The notes under the pieces: generated by a model
Database searches by the model: none
Seen by the model: the letters and a program-made list of their open reading frames with translations, nothing else
What the model was told of the DNA's origin: nothing
Shown: piece after piece, positions 8,679-17,875 of the stretch
How positions within the stretch are numbered: position 1 is the stretch's first letter
Layout: every line of letters starts with the position of its first letter
DNA from: Candidatus Methanovorans sp.
Lineage (GTDB): Archaea > Halobacteriota > Methanosarcinia > Methanosarcinales > Methanosarcinaceae
Length of the DNA: 48,074 nt
Reading direction: 5' to 3'
Assembly (NCBI GenBank): GCA_020793565.1
Contig: DQIP01000230.1
Location: forward strand, 1-48,074
Translations under genes and position numbers: made by a program

Positions 8679-10181
8679 ATGAATGTGAGATACTCAACGA
8701 CACCGATAGGTGAGAGACTTACAGACACACGACGACAAATCCAATGGAAATATATCAATTGGAAAATAGTCAATGATAGTGTTAATCGGCTGCAAGTCAG
8801 GATTACAAAAGCAGTGAATAAAGAAAAGTGGCAACTGGTTAAAAGATTACAATATATGCTAACCCATTCGTTTTATGCGAAAATGTTGGCAATAAGGAGA
8901 GTAACTCAAAATAAGGGTACAAGAACAGCGGGAGTTGATGGCATAAGGTGGATAACACCTGAAGCCAAAATGAATGCTGCTCTTAATTTATCTGACAAGA
9001 AATACAAAGCCAAACCATTACGTAGAGTCTATATTGAGAAATATGGCAAGAAGGAAAAACGACCTTTAAGCATCCCAACCATGCACGACAGGGCAATGCA
9101 AGCATTATATGCATTTGCATTAAGCCCAGTCGCAGAAGCAACTGCTGACAGAACATCGTTTGGTTTCCGTAAAAACAGAAGCACACACGATGCATATGCA
9201 CAGGCCTTTAACTGTCTGAGCAAAAAGAATTCTGCTCAGTGGTTGCTGGAAGGCGATATTAAGGGCTGTTTCGACAACATCAACCACGAATGGTTACTGG
9301 ACAATATCCCAATGGATAAGTCAATACTCAAACAATTTCTCAAAGCAGGTTTTGTGTATAATCGACATCTAAATCCTAGTAAATCAGGGACTCCACAAGG
9401 AGGTATTATTTCGCCTATACTGGCAAATATGGCATTGGATGGAATTGAAGCATTGATTGCATCCAAATACTATACCAGTAAAAGCGGGAAAATATATAAG
9501 AGGTACGACCGCCACAAAGTTAATTTTGTACGGTATGCCGATGATTTTATCGTGACTACTGATACAGAAGATACTGCTAAGGAAATTGCTGAATTGATTA
9601 AATCATTCCTGAAGGAAAAAGGTCTGGAACTTTCAGAGACTAAAACTCTGATTACTCATATAGACACTGGTTTTGACTTTTTAGGTTGGAACTTCCGAAA
9701 ATACAAAGGGAAACTCCTGATTAAACCATCAAAGGATTCCATTGGTAAAATTACTCAGAAAATGAGTGATGTTATCAAACGTGGAAAAGCATGGAAACAG
9801 GAAGATATTATTTCCATTCTCAATCCTATCGTCACTGGCTGGTCGAATTATCATCAATCAGCGGTATCTAAAGATATATTCAGTAAATTAGATGATAGGT
9901 TATGGGGTATGCTCTGGAGATGGGCTAAAAGGAGACATCCTGAAAAGTCCAAATCGTGGATTGTTAAGAGATATTGGCATGAAGCGAGAGGGCGGAAATG
10001 GATATTTTCAACGAAGGAAAAGGAACTTAAACGTTTCTCTGATACTAAAATTGTCAGACATCCAAATGTTAAATTGGACAAAAACCCTTATCTTGATAAA
10101 GAATATTTCGATTTACGAAGATACAAAATCAGTCTTCGTAGAAAAACCAACAAATCTTTCAGTAAAACGATGATTGCATAA
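8679..10181 (+). CDS. ltrA: group II intron reverse transcriptase/maturase, lacking an HNH endonuclease domain
   Basis: 500 residues from ATG 8679, chosen because GGAGG lies 6 bases upstream; an in-frame ATG at 8658 lacks this. The order is N-terminal RT-0 region, RT domain with GTPQGGIISP and the catalytic YADD (in VRYADDFIV), then the maturase X domain (FLGWNFRKY, GWSNYHQSAVSKDIF). Close relatives usually continue after the RWAKRRHPEK...NPY region into a zinc-binding HNH endonuclease. Here the protein ends in a short basic tail with no CxxC...HH, so the endonuclease is absent or lost. It should aid splicing and could still support reverse transcription. Confidence 0.93.
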   Translation: MNVRYSTTPIGERLTDTRRQIQWKYINWKIVNDSVNRLQVRITKAVNKEKWQLVKRLQYMLTHSFYAKMLAIRRVTQNKGTRTAGVDGIRWITPEAKMNAALNLSDKKYKAKPLRRVYIEKYGKKEKRPLSIPTMHDRAMQALYAFALSPVAEATADRTSFGFRKNRSTHDAYAQAFNCLSKKNSAQWLLEGDIKGCFDNINHEWLLDNIPMDKSILKQFLKAGFVYNRHLNPSKSGTPQGGIISPILANMALDGIEALIASKYYTSKSGKIYKRYDRHKVNFVRYADDFIVTTDTEDTAKEIAELIKSFLKEKGLELSETKTLITHIDTGFDFLGWNFRKYKGKLLIKPSKDSIGKITQKMSDVIKRGKAWKQEDIISILNPIVTGWSNYHQSAVSKDIFSKLDDRLWGMLWRWAKRRHPEKSKSWIVKRYWHEARGRKWIFSTKEKELKRFSDTKIVRHPNVKLDKNPYLDKEYFDLRRYKISLRRKTNKSFSKTMIA

Positions 10182-10254
10182 ACATTGTAGTCAAAAAAAA
10201 ACCTAAATACCACAAAACTTAAAACTGCTGCCCGACAAGGGTTATGAAAGGCTT

Positions 10255-10288
10255 GAGCCGTATGCGGTGAAAGTCGCACGTACGGTTC
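10255..10288 (+). ncRNA. group II intron domain V
   Basis: The 34-base catalytic hairpin reads GAGCCGTATGCGG, TGAAAGTCGCA, CGTACGGTTC. The GAGCCGTAT...GTACGGTTC stem and the GAAA tetraloop are the hallmark of domain V. The domain VI stem (GAGAGCGA/TCGCTCTTTC) follows at 10296-10320. Confidence 0.92.
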
Positions 10289-10425
10289 TTAGAAGAGGGA
10301 GAGCGAGTAATCGCTCTTTCTTATTCGGCGTCCGAATTGATCATTTGAATTTACATCAATTCCAATTTTCCTCCATCCTGCAGACACTCTCGTTTCCTAT
10401 CTTGTTGCAGATTGTGGTAAATATA

Positions 10426-11484
10426 CTACACATTTTGATTATCCGTATTTGTTGATTCTTTGCCGGTTAATTTTTCCACTGTTTTTCGCAGCTCTTCATC
10501 GGCTTTGTTTGCCTCAATCATATGTCGTTTATTTGAAAATACATCATATTCAACATGAACCAGTTCCCTGGCGATTTCACTGGAGATACGTCCGGCATTG
10601 GAGAGGATATCCCGATCATTGAGCTCCAGAAAAGCATCCAGTTTTGTTTTCCAATTCGCCATGTACATTATCTTGTGTTGCCGGGCTTGCAATTCAGCGA
10701 AATCGAGATACTGATTGACCAGCAGTTCCAGAATGCTGATTTCTTCTTTGTTCAAATAATTCTTTGCGATTTCAGTATCTTGTTTGGTAAATTGTCGTCT
10801 GCGTCCCGCCCCTTTCCAGGTAGTCAATCCCATATTGGGCTTGCTGGCATCGGCACGGCTGTGAATTATCTCTGCTGCAGTCATTCCGGTTACGGCATAT
10901 AGTATTTTGTTCTGCACAGTTGCAAAGAATTCCTTGCTGAGATGATAAACGGGGTCGTAATCAGCGCTAAGTGCATAAATGTCCCGGATTTTTTGATAAA
11001 AACGCTTTTCTGATGCCCGAATAACCCGGATGCGGTCAAGCAACTCATCAAAGTATTCAATGCCGTTTGGCTCCGATAATCGTTCATCATCAAGGGTAAA
11101 ACCTTTGACAATATATTCCCTGAGGTTCTCAGTGGCCCATTGACGAAATTGTGTTCCACGATGGGAACGAACACGATAACCCACGGCAATAATGACATCG
11201 AGATCATAAAAATCCACTGTGCGTGAAACCTGCCGTTTTCCTTCGGTTTGAACTATCCGGAATTTCCGGATAGTTGCTTCCGGCAATAATTCACCTTCAT
11301 CATATATGTTTTTGATGTGCTCATTTATTGTTCGCACATCTTTATGGAAAAACTCTGCTAAAAGACGCTGGCTGAGCCAGACAGTTTCATTTTCCAGCCG
11401 TACTTCAATGCGCTGCTTACCACCTCCTGTCTGATACAGGAGAATGCTGCTTTTTGCTGGCATATCGTAATCTTCAGCCATCAT
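10426..11484 (-). CDS. rhuM: RhuM family protein
   Basis: Virulence RhuM family protein (PF13310 type), about 352 residues from ATG 11484. An in-frame GTG at 11508 touches the preceding stop codon but adds only an odd Cys/Gly-rich leader. Recognised by VWLSQRLLAEFFHKDVRTINEHIKNI, LDVIIAVGYRVRSHRGTQFRQWA and REYIVKGFTLDDERL. RhuM proteins occur in bacterial and archaeal genomic islands and prophages, and their biochemical function is not established. It follows the PLD-like gene directly on the same strand, and both appear to be horizontally acquired. Confidence 0.85.
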   Translation of the reverse strand: MMAEDYDMPAKSSILLYQTGGGKQRIEVRLENETVWLSQRLLAEFFHKDVRTINEHIKNIYDEGELLPEATIRKFRIVQTEGKRQVSRTVDFYDLDVIIAVGYRVRSHRGTQFRQWATENLREYIVKGFTLDDERLSEPNGIEYFDELLDRIRVIRASEKRFYQKIRDIYALSADYDPVYHLSKEFFATVQNKILYAVTGMTAAEIIHSRADASKPNMGLTTWKGAGRRRQFTKQDTEIAKNYLNKEEISILELLVNQYLDFAELQARQHKIMYMANWKTKLDAFLELNDRDILSNAGRISSEIARELVHVEYDVFSNKRHMIEANKADEELRKTVEKLTGKESTNTDNQNV

Positions 11485-11508
11485 TCTTCCACCACCACAC
11501 GCACCCAC

Positions 11509-12240
11509 TCATGCCCGCCTTATCCTCTCGATCCACTCTTGCACCTCCCCGTCTCCGCGCAGCGATCCGTACACATCCCCGACCATCTGGATATTGGCTT
11601 TCTCAAGCGCCGCAAGCTTTTTCGCCCCGGCGGCGGTGAGTTTTTCATCAAGCTGGTTCTTCCAGTAAAGTTCCGACCAGCGGTCGTAGTTTATCAGCTC
11701 GATGTGTTTGGAGACGATATCTAACAGGTAATATTCCGACTCAGGGTAGAGACCGCCTGATGTGAAATTTGACGAGCCCAAAACAGCCAGATCAGGCGAT
11801 GAATATTCTTCTTCAGGATTTGTTAGAAACAAATACAATTTTGCATGCAGTCTTGATTTGTTAAAAAACTTTACATCAATGATGTTGTTAGCAACGAAAT
11901 CTTTCAGTGTTGATAGTTGCCGTATCTGGTCTTCGCCAAGTTCCGTTGTCTGTAGATCCCCCATCATCCGTTGTTTGAACAATTCCCTTAGATTATAACC
12001 TGCAACCATTTCTTCTTTGGTCAGGTAAATTGTTTCGTTTCCTATTACAATCTTAAGAAAAGGTGAAGCGTCATAATTATCAGGAAAATCCTCTTTTACC
12101 AGTGAAAAACCGCTCAGGAAGAAGTAGCCTATGGCAAATTTTGCTTCCTTTGTTTTTTTGAGCTGATCCTTTACGACCTTTATTAACTCCAGATCTGAAC
12201 TGTTATCTTTTATGTTAGGTGCGATCTTATCATTACTCAT
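11509..12240 (-). CDS. phospholipase D-like domain protein, probably a truncated helicase-associated nuclease module
   Basis: 243 residues with one PLD-type catalytic half-site: RLHAKLYLFL (HxK), followed by LGSSNFTSGGL, as in the PLD/Nuc nuclease superfamily. In relatives this module forms the N-terminus of large SF2/SNF2 helicases of defence or repair systems, but no helicase domain follows here. The protein stops just before the RhuM gene, so it may be a remnant or a free-standing module acting as a dimer. The C-terminal EWIERIRRA looks abruptly cut. Moderately confident on the domain, low on the role. Confidence 0.65.
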   Translation of the reverse strand: MSNDKIAPNIKDNSSDLELIKVVKDQLKKTKEAKFAIGYFFLSGFSLVKEDFPDNYDASPFLKIVIGNETIYLTKEEMVAGYNLRELFKQRMMGDLQTTELGEDQIRQLSTLKDFVANNIIDVKFFNKSRLHAKLYLFLTNPEEEYSSPDLAVLGSSNFTSGGLYPESEYYLLDIVSKHIELINYDRWSELYWKNQLDEKLTAAGAKKLAALEKANIQMVGDVYGSLRGDGEVQEWIERIRRA

Positions 12241-12640
12241 ATCATTTCCACTCTTAAAGATGATTTACAAGATTTACTCTTTGAAACTAATATAAGATTT
12301 AAAAACAGGATCCGACTCCCTAAACCGGAAAAAAATATTTCCTGTGCCGATATCCCATCCATCATCATCCCCCCATACACTTGAAATAAGATATCATTAA
12401 CTATATAATACCTTTTGGCAAGTGGAGTGAAAGTGTTATTCAATATATTTCCCTGATAATAATAAAATTGAGATCATGAATGCAATGGTTGCGGCTGTGG
12501 GAAGTGGAAAGGTGACTGCGGCACATGACATGTAGCTTGGTGGTCTTGCGAATGCAATATGCGAAATGTATAGTGCAGTGGGTGCGCGCAGGATGTTGAT
12601 TTATAACATTCCGTATCACAGTACCCACTTACAATTCCTA
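12241..12640. other. intergenic, no gene recognised
   Basis: 400 bases between the PLD-like gene start and the TSUP gene end. Short overlapping frames exist but none has convincing protein character or a ribosome-binding site. It probably holds the promoter of the PLD-rhuM pair and marks the edge of the accessory island. Confidence 0.4.
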
Positions 12641-13393
12641 TCACATAAGTCCAATTACGATCTTGATTGCCATAACCCACAGAACAACACCAAACATCTG
12701 TTTGATGGTTTTTGATCTAATCTTGTTGTACATGAGATGCGATCCGACCTGTCCTCCGATGAACGCGGCTATGGCTGTATATATCATTAATTCTACATCC
12801 ATGTAACTTGATCCAAGGTGTCCCAAAAAACCGGAAACCGATGAGAATACTATGATAAATCCTGATGTCGCTGCTGCACGCTTCATCCCGAATCCAAGTG
12901 TGATCAGTATCGGTACAATAAATACACCTCCGCCAATGCCAAGCATTCCGGCAGCCACTCCGATCAAAAAACCAAGCCCTGCTCCAATAACTGTAATCTT
13001 TTTTGAATCCAGGTTTGGAGTCTCGCTTCCTTCTTTAACGGATTTTGAAAATATTATTCTTGCACCTGTAAACACAAGTATAACACTAAAAGTCCAAAGA
13101 AGGGTTTCCACTGGTGTGAACTGTGTAAAATAAGCACCAACAGGTGCACCAATTGTTGATGATATTATGAATGGTGCCGCAGTGTGCAGATCAACCATCT
13201 TTTTTCGAACATATGTAATCGCGGCTGAACTTGAAGTCACAGCATTCAGCAAAATAGCTGTTGGGATTGCAATAAGCATATCGATGCCAAGCCAATAGAA
13301 TAGCGGCACATACACAAGACCACCGCCAAGTCCTAGCATTGAGAATACCACTGCAACAAAGAATACTATTACACCAATTATAATGGGTTCCAT
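12641..13393 (-). CDS. TSUP/TauE-SafE family membrane transporter
   Basis: About 250 residues from ATG 13393 (MEPIIIGV), which starts directly with a membrane helix; the longer frame adds an unconvincing leader. About eight hydrophobic helices in two repeats each carry the family's glycine-rich motif (SMLGLGGGLVYVP in the first half, GMLGIGGGVFIVP in the second). TSUP proteins export sulfite, sulfonates or related anions, and the substrate here is unknown. It lies downstream of and in the same direction as the RCK/potassium channel genes. Confidence 0.88.
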   Translation of the reverse strand: MEPIIIGVIVFFVAVVFSMLGLGGGLVYVPLFYWLGIDMLIAIPTAILLNAVTSSSAAITYVRKKMVDLHTAAPFIISSTIGAPVGAYFTQFTPVETLLWTFSVILVFTGARIIFSKSVKEGSETPNLDSKKITVIGAGLGFLIGVAAGMLGIGGGVFIVPILITLGFGMKRAAATSGFIIVFSSVSGFLGHLGSSYMDVELMIYTAIAAFIGGQVGSHLMYNKIRSKTIKQMFGVVLWVMAIKIVIGLM

Positions 13394-13441
13394 TCGATCA
13401 TATCCTGCACAAGCAGTTACCTGACAAATAGGCATACCCTA

Positions 13442-14134
13442 TTATTTGACATACTGCTTTTTAAATGCAGCCACCTGCAGTTTGCTTCCCACCACCGCCA
13501 TAATATCCCCGTTTTTGATCACTATTGAAGGATCAATGTCAGTAATTACCTTTTTATCGCGTTCAATTCCGATAATTGTGCATCCTACAGTATGCCTTAT
13601 GTCCAGTTCTGCCACAGATTTACCAATGAGATCTGAACCCTTGTGCACATGGTGTTTTTCGATATCGATACCTTCGTAGAGCATGATATCCTCATCAATA
13701 TCCTTACACACGCAACCCAGGCATGTTGCAGTTATTTTTGCAAGCATCTGACCCGCCACAATTGACAGGGACGCCACATAATCCGCCCCTGCCTTGTATA
13801 TTTTATCGATCGATCTCTCTGAATTCGCCCGTGCAAGTATGGTAGACTCAGGGTTTAGGCCTCGTGAGATGAGCGTTGCAAAGATCACATCCGTATCACT
13901 GCTCAATGTGACGATCACTGTTGATGCATTTTCCAATCCTGCTTTTTTTAGAACCTCTTCATCTGCACCATTGCCAATCACATAATCAAAATTTGCACCC
14001 TCAAGTACATTTTCACTCATGTCAACAACTACAAAACGAACATCACTGTCCTGAAGTACAGCCACGACCTGCTTGCCTACATCCCCATACCCGAGTACGA
14101 TCAGGTGTCCATTTTCCATAATTATATCCGCCAT
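13442..14134 (-). CDS. RCK (TrkA-N/TrkA-C) regulatory protein of a potassium channel
   Basis: A 230-residue cytoplasmic protein with a Rossmann nucleotide-binding domain (HLIVLGYGDVGKQVV, then VIGNGADEEVLKKAGLENASTVIVTL) and a C-terminal TrkA-C domain (SDLIGKSVAELDIRHTVGCTIIGIERDKKVI). It lies 22 bases downstream of a 2TM channel that already carries its own RCK domain, so it may supply a second RCK ring or regulate another channel. An alternative start is ATG 14119. Confidence 0.85.
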   Translation of the reverse strand: MADIIMENGHLIVLGYGDVGKQVVAVLQDSDVRFVVVDMSENVLEGANFDYVIGNGADEEVLKKAGLENASTVIVTLSSDTDVIFATLISRGLNPESTILARANSERSIDKIYKAGADYVASLSIVAGQMLAKITATCLGCVCKDIDEDIMLYEGIDIEKHHVHKGSDLIGKSVAELDIRHTVGCTIIGIERDKKVITDIDPSIVIKNGDIMAVVGSKLQVAAFKKQYVK

Positions 14135-14156
14135 TTAGAATCTTGTATGTCAGTAT

Positions 14157-15191
14157 TCACCTTGTCAAATTCTTCAATTTTGATAATTGGTCTGTAGTGC
14201 CAATTGCAAGAAGTACGGAATTATCTTTTATGATATATTCTGCATCCGGATTAAAAGACAGACTGCCAGCTTTCCATATTCCCACAACGTTTGCACCGGT
14301 TCGCCCATGGATTGCAGCATTTTCCAAGGTCATTCCTATCAATGAACTCTTTTGGTATATCGGGAATTCCACAATGCTGACTCCCTCAAAAAATTCGGTT
14401 GTACCGGTTAACCTGTTCACAAAGGGATCTACCGCCTTTTTACCAATAAAACGGCCTATCAGGGATTTTGGGGAAACAACTTTGCTTGCTCCTGCATATT
14501 TCAGGTATTTTGCCTTGGATGTATCCTCAATTATTGCAATAACTTCCACATCAGTAAATTCGCGTGCTGTCAACACAATATTTGCATTTTCCTCGTCTGA
14601 CTTATTTGTAATGACAATTTTCGCTGCATCGATACTTGCATTTTCAAGGACTTGCTCATCACTTGATGAACCAAATACGCAGGGTATGTCCTTTTCCATT
14701 AATTCGTGTATCAGGTGTTCATCGTCTTCAACAATAATAAAAGAAATGCCACGATCTTTCAGTTCATCGATCAATGTTTCCACAATCCGGTTGTAGCCAC
14801 ATATAATAATGTGATCGGTCATGCCTTCCGGTGCATGTGTTGGCATCTTGATCATCATCGTTCTCTCAAGCCAGGGGATAACTACAAGTGGAAACAACAG
14901 GCCGAATATCATTACCACGCCAGATACCTGGACAAGTATGGAAAATATCATGCCGGGATTTGAAGTTAAGGTCACATCTCCATATCCCACTGTGGTCATA
15001 CTGGATATGACCCAATAAACACCGGTTAGAAGGTTTGCATGATCAGTCTGGTGTTCCATCGTTGCCAGATAAATGAAAATAAGAGCATAAATAATCGTTA
15101 AACTGATCACAGTTGCAATATATACGGCAATTGGCTTGTGACTTCCAAGTTTTGGAAATGTCATGGCATCATTCCTATTTTTATATTGCAT
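14157..15191 (-). CDS. 2TM potassium channel with RCK domain (MthK/Kch type)
   Basis: 344 residues. Two membrane helices flank a pore loop with the potassium selectivity signature TVGYGD at about residues 67-72. A TrkA-N domain (HIIICGYNRIVETLIDELKDRG, then PCVFGSSSDEQVLENASI) and a TrkA-C domain (SSLIGMTLENAAIHGRTGANVVGIW) follow. The channel should form a ligand-gated tetramer in the cell membrane. An in-frame ATG at 15164 gives a shorter leader. It forms a likely operon with the RCK protein downstream. Confidence 0.92.
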   Translation of the reverse strand: MQYKNRNDAMTFPKLGSHKPIAVYIATVISLTIIYALIFIYLATMEHQTDHANLLTGVYWVISSMTTVGYGDVTLTSNPGMIFSILVQVSGVVMIFGLLFPLVVIPWLERTMMIKMPTHAPEGMTDHIIICGYNRIVETLIDELKDRGISFIIVEDDEHLIHELMEKDIPCVFGSSSDEQVLENASIDAAKIVITNKSDEENANIVLTAREFTDVEVIAIIEDTSKAKYLKYAGASKVVSPKSLIGRFIGKKAVDPFVNRLTGTTEFFEGVSIVEFPIYQKSSLIGMTLENAAIHGRTGANVVGIWKAGSLSFNPDAEYIIKDNSVLLAIGTTDQLSKLKNLTR

Positions 15192-15256
15192 CCAACATTA
15201 GATTATCGCTCATATTATAAATATTACTTTTGCGATATATTTGGATAAAGGCATGT

Positions 15257-16960
15257 TCAAAACCCGTGTACAATATAAGGTCCAAATATCATCAGCAGGA
15301 ATGATGCGAGTACCACCAGCGAAAATGTTCCTGCGATCGCACCGGATAATCGCTGTGCTTTTGTTTCATCACCTGTTATACGAAGTATAAATGATTGCAT
15401 ATAGTCCCTGAAGACATGTCCGCCATCAAGCGGTACGGCTGGCAGGCAGTTGAAAAGTCCCACATAGAAGTTCAACCATCCAACCCAAAGAAGCGTATTT
15501 GCGATCCAGAACAATCCGATTCCAAGCGGTTCACCCCATCCCACAGGCTGGTAGAACTGTGCAAGTGTACCGCTAAACCCAGGGAACCCTTCACCTGCAA
15601 AGCCAATGATCGGAAGTCCGAAAATTATGATCCATCCGGTGACTCCATCCAGCATTGAGGGTATACTTTTGAGCATTTGTAGATATGTATTTGCAGGAAA
15701 CTCCCCGACAGAAATTCCAAGAGGCGTGCTTTTTACACCATCCGAACCATAGTATATACCAAGGAAACCTTTTTCATTCCCCCCATTTGGATATGGGGCC
15801 AGTTCGACGTCATACCCGATCGTTGAACCCTGTTCAAGTGTCTGGTTTACCGGCAGTACCTCAACATGGATCGTCTGTCCTGGCCTGGTGGAATTCATGA
15901 AGAAAATGAAATCTTCGGCAGAATGCATTGATGTATTGTCAATTTTCACCATGTGCATCCCTTCTTCAAAACCTGCGTCCTCTGCAGGTGATCCTTTGAC
16001 AACGCCCTTTGCATATATACCAGTGATATCTTCTTCTACATTTTCAACTGTTTTTATATCATATACTGAAGTAACCATGTCTTTCGCGGCATGTACTTTT
16101 ACAATTGAATTCGGCTCGACTGTGCTAGTGTATAAAATAATATCACGTGCACTTTGAATTGATCTATCATCGATCTGCGTGATCACCATTCCTTCCCGCA
16201 ATCCTGCATTGAATGCAGGTGAACCTGATGTAACATTAACGACCATCGTATCACTCAGGGGTTCGATCGCTCCAAGAACGGGACCAAAGAACAACAGGAA
16301 TGCTATAAATGCCACTACAAAATTTGACATAACCCCTGCTGCCAGAATCCGTGCACGCTGGTTGCGGGTTGCTACTTTATCCGGATCGATAACGGTCCGT
16401 ATTTCCCCATATTCATTTTCCTCTTTGCTGACCCCGAACAGTTCTTCCTCATCAGGTTCGGCAAATCCCCCAATAGGTACAATAGCAACAAGAAGTCCCA
16501 TTGATTTTACGCGTATATCTTCCACCCTGCATAGAATGGCATGCGAAAATTCATGGACAACAAGCGTAACGATCAATGCAATGAGTCCCCACGTGAATGG
16601 GATGAACTCATTGACGCCAGGAATTAACAATAGGTTTCGCGGTTCATTGAATTTCCCAGGCTCCGGCATCATATTGTTGCCAAAGGACGAGATCAGGGCT
16701 ATATCTGATAGTATTAGTATCAAGAACATCGCAGCCATGCCCACAAACATGAGTGGGATGCCAATATTTGCAAATAATCTCCAAAATCTCTTTGGCCTGG
16801 CCAGTGTGTTTAGAAGATCCTGGCCGCGCTGGGTTCGTATCATGAGCACAGGACCATATGTGCTTATGTTATATTTTTCAAGTGTGCCGCGCTTGTCAAG
16901 GACTGATACAATTACCCAGTAAAAAAGAAATATTGCCAATGCAATGCTTGTGTCGTTCAA
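15257..16960 (-). CDS. site-2 protease family (M50) intramembrane metalloprotease with PDZ domains
   Basis: 567 residues, polytopic. The zinc-binding HEFSH motif lies at residues 136-140 within a membrane helix. The third zinc ligand lies in LDGGH at residues 511-515. Between them are two PDZ-like domains (around residues 240-300 and 320-390, with GSPAFNAGLREGMVI and GSPAEDAGFEEGMHM). This layout matches archaeal S2P-like proteases that cleave membrane-bound regulators. The target is not evident from the neighbours, which are potassium channel genes transcribed in the same direction. Confidence 0.92.
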   Translation of the reverse strand: MNDTSIALAIFLFYWVIVSVLDKRGTLEKYNISTYGPVLMIRTQRGQDLLNTLARPKRFWRLFANIGIPLMFVGMAAMFLILILSDIALISSFGNNMMPEPGKFNEPRNLLLIPGVNEFIPFTWGLIALIVTLVVHEFSHAILCRVEDIRVKSMGLLVAIVPIGGFAEPDEEELFGVSKEENEYGEIRTVIDPDKVATRNQRARILAAGVMSNFVVAFIAFLLFFGPVLGAIEPLSDTMVVNVTSGSPAFNAGLREGMVITQIDDRSIQSARDIILYTSTVEPNSIVKVHAAKDMVTSVYDIKTVENVEEDITGIYAKGVVKGSPAEDAGFEEGMHMVKIDNTSMHSAEDFIFFMNSTRPGQTIHVEVLPVNQTLEQGSTIGYDVELAPYPNGGNEKGFLGIYYGSDGVKSTPLGISVGEFPANTYLQMLKSIPSMLDGVTGWIIIFGLPIIGFAGEGFPGFSGTLAQFYQPVGWGEPLGIGLFWIANTLLWVGWLNFYVGLFNCLPAVPLDGGHVFRDYMQSFILRITGDETKAQRLSGAIAGTFSLVVLASFLLMIFGPYIVHGF

Positions 16961-17700
16961 ATGAATTCTCCGGTCGAGCAGTGGGATCGTGTTGTCAAAA
17001 TTAATATAAAATTACTGTTATTGTGAATGTGTTGCTATAATGTTCACAGTTGTATATATAACTGCAGGAAACACTAATAAGGCGGAAGAGATTGTACATA
17101 TGCGCGTATCGAACAATATTACATCATGTGTCAGCAATTTCCGTATTATCTCCAACCGAATTTTTTTAATGTCACTTGTCGAGATTTAACCTTATATTAG
17201 GCGTTCATCATGCAAAATATGCGCAAAACATAAATTTTGACTTGATACTTTGTATTTGCATAGATGGTTTCGATAAAATCCAGATGCACAGCCCATATTG
17301 CAAGACCCCGCGCAGCAATACCGCCGCAGGCGGCGTATTCCAAACATTATAAAAAAGTACACCTCGATCGAATAAACCTGTATATTTTCAATATATTGGT
17401 ATGTAAAAACGCTATGATGCATTATTCCATATTTAAATATATGTTGAAATGCCACGAAAACGTCATCGTTCGCGCCAGTGGTTTGAGAATGCACGCTTCT
17501 GGTGTATTACTTCGGTATCAAAGATCTTTAAACAAATACGATAATTTAAATTATTATCACCAAAAAAGCCATACATGGAGATACAGGTTGGTGGATCACC
17601 ATGGAGACAATAATGGTATGACCACATCTTGTCAAATTTCTATGCAGGGACCAAGGATGCCGATTTCATATGTGAATTTGTCCGGAGATACGAGACTTTT
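16961..17700. other. long intergenic region, no convincing gene
   Basis: Mostly AT-rich. A GC-rich hairpin with CCGCCGCAGGCGGCG lies at about 17322-17337. A 155-codon plus-strand frame (17264-17731) crosses it but has no family resemblance, no ribosome-binding site and runs into the palindromic repeat, so it is treated as chance. Divergent promoters for the protease and the HTH-CBS gene must lie here. Confidence 0.5.
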
Positions 17701-17703
17701 TAA

Positions 17704-17850
17704 TATATTCCGGATAAATGGATTCTGGTAAAAAATATTCACCGCAGAGAACGCTGAGAGGCGCAGAGGGGGCTTATTTTTCTCTGCGTGCCTCTGCGCT
17801 CTCTGCGGTTTTCCGAACCATTCCAGAAGATAATAAAAAGTCCAGGAGAT
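17704..17850. repeat. CGCAGAG palindromic repeat element, copy A
   Basis: About 145 bases. The centre is a long imperfect palindrome of CGCAGAG-type heptamers (CCGCAGAGAACGC on the left, GCGCTCTCTGCGG on the right). It is flanked by TTCCGGATAAATGGAT on the left and TTTTCCGAACCATTCCA on the right. The same flanks and a degenerate core recur at 44005-44200, which defines the element's ends. Confidence 0.7.
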
Positions 17851-17875
17851 ACTACCCTACATAACTAAAATTGTA

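Larger units (their letters stand above)
8169..10324 (+). mobile_element. group II intron with maturase ORF
   Basis: About 2.15 kb. A structured 5' region (domains I-III, about 8169-8650) contains the typical GGGGTGTAAAGTCC-like and GTGTAGAACTTGGTAAGCCC segments. The maturase ORF lies in domain IV, and a textbook domain V is at 10255-10288, followed by a domain VI hairpin ending near 10324 in AT. The 5' boundary is placed at a GTGCT and is uncertain by tens of bases. The intron lies on the plus strand between two minus-strand gene pairs and interrupts no recognisable gene. Confidence 0.85.

Noticed and set aside
12241-12640. Short minus-strand frames between the PLD-like and TSUP genes
   Set aside because: They overlap each other in different frames, lack start signals and have no protein-like pattern.
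17264-17731. 155-codon plus-strand open frame in the long intergenic region
   Set aside because: No ribosome-binding site, no recognisable motif, unusual composition, and its end runs through the palindromic repeat element.
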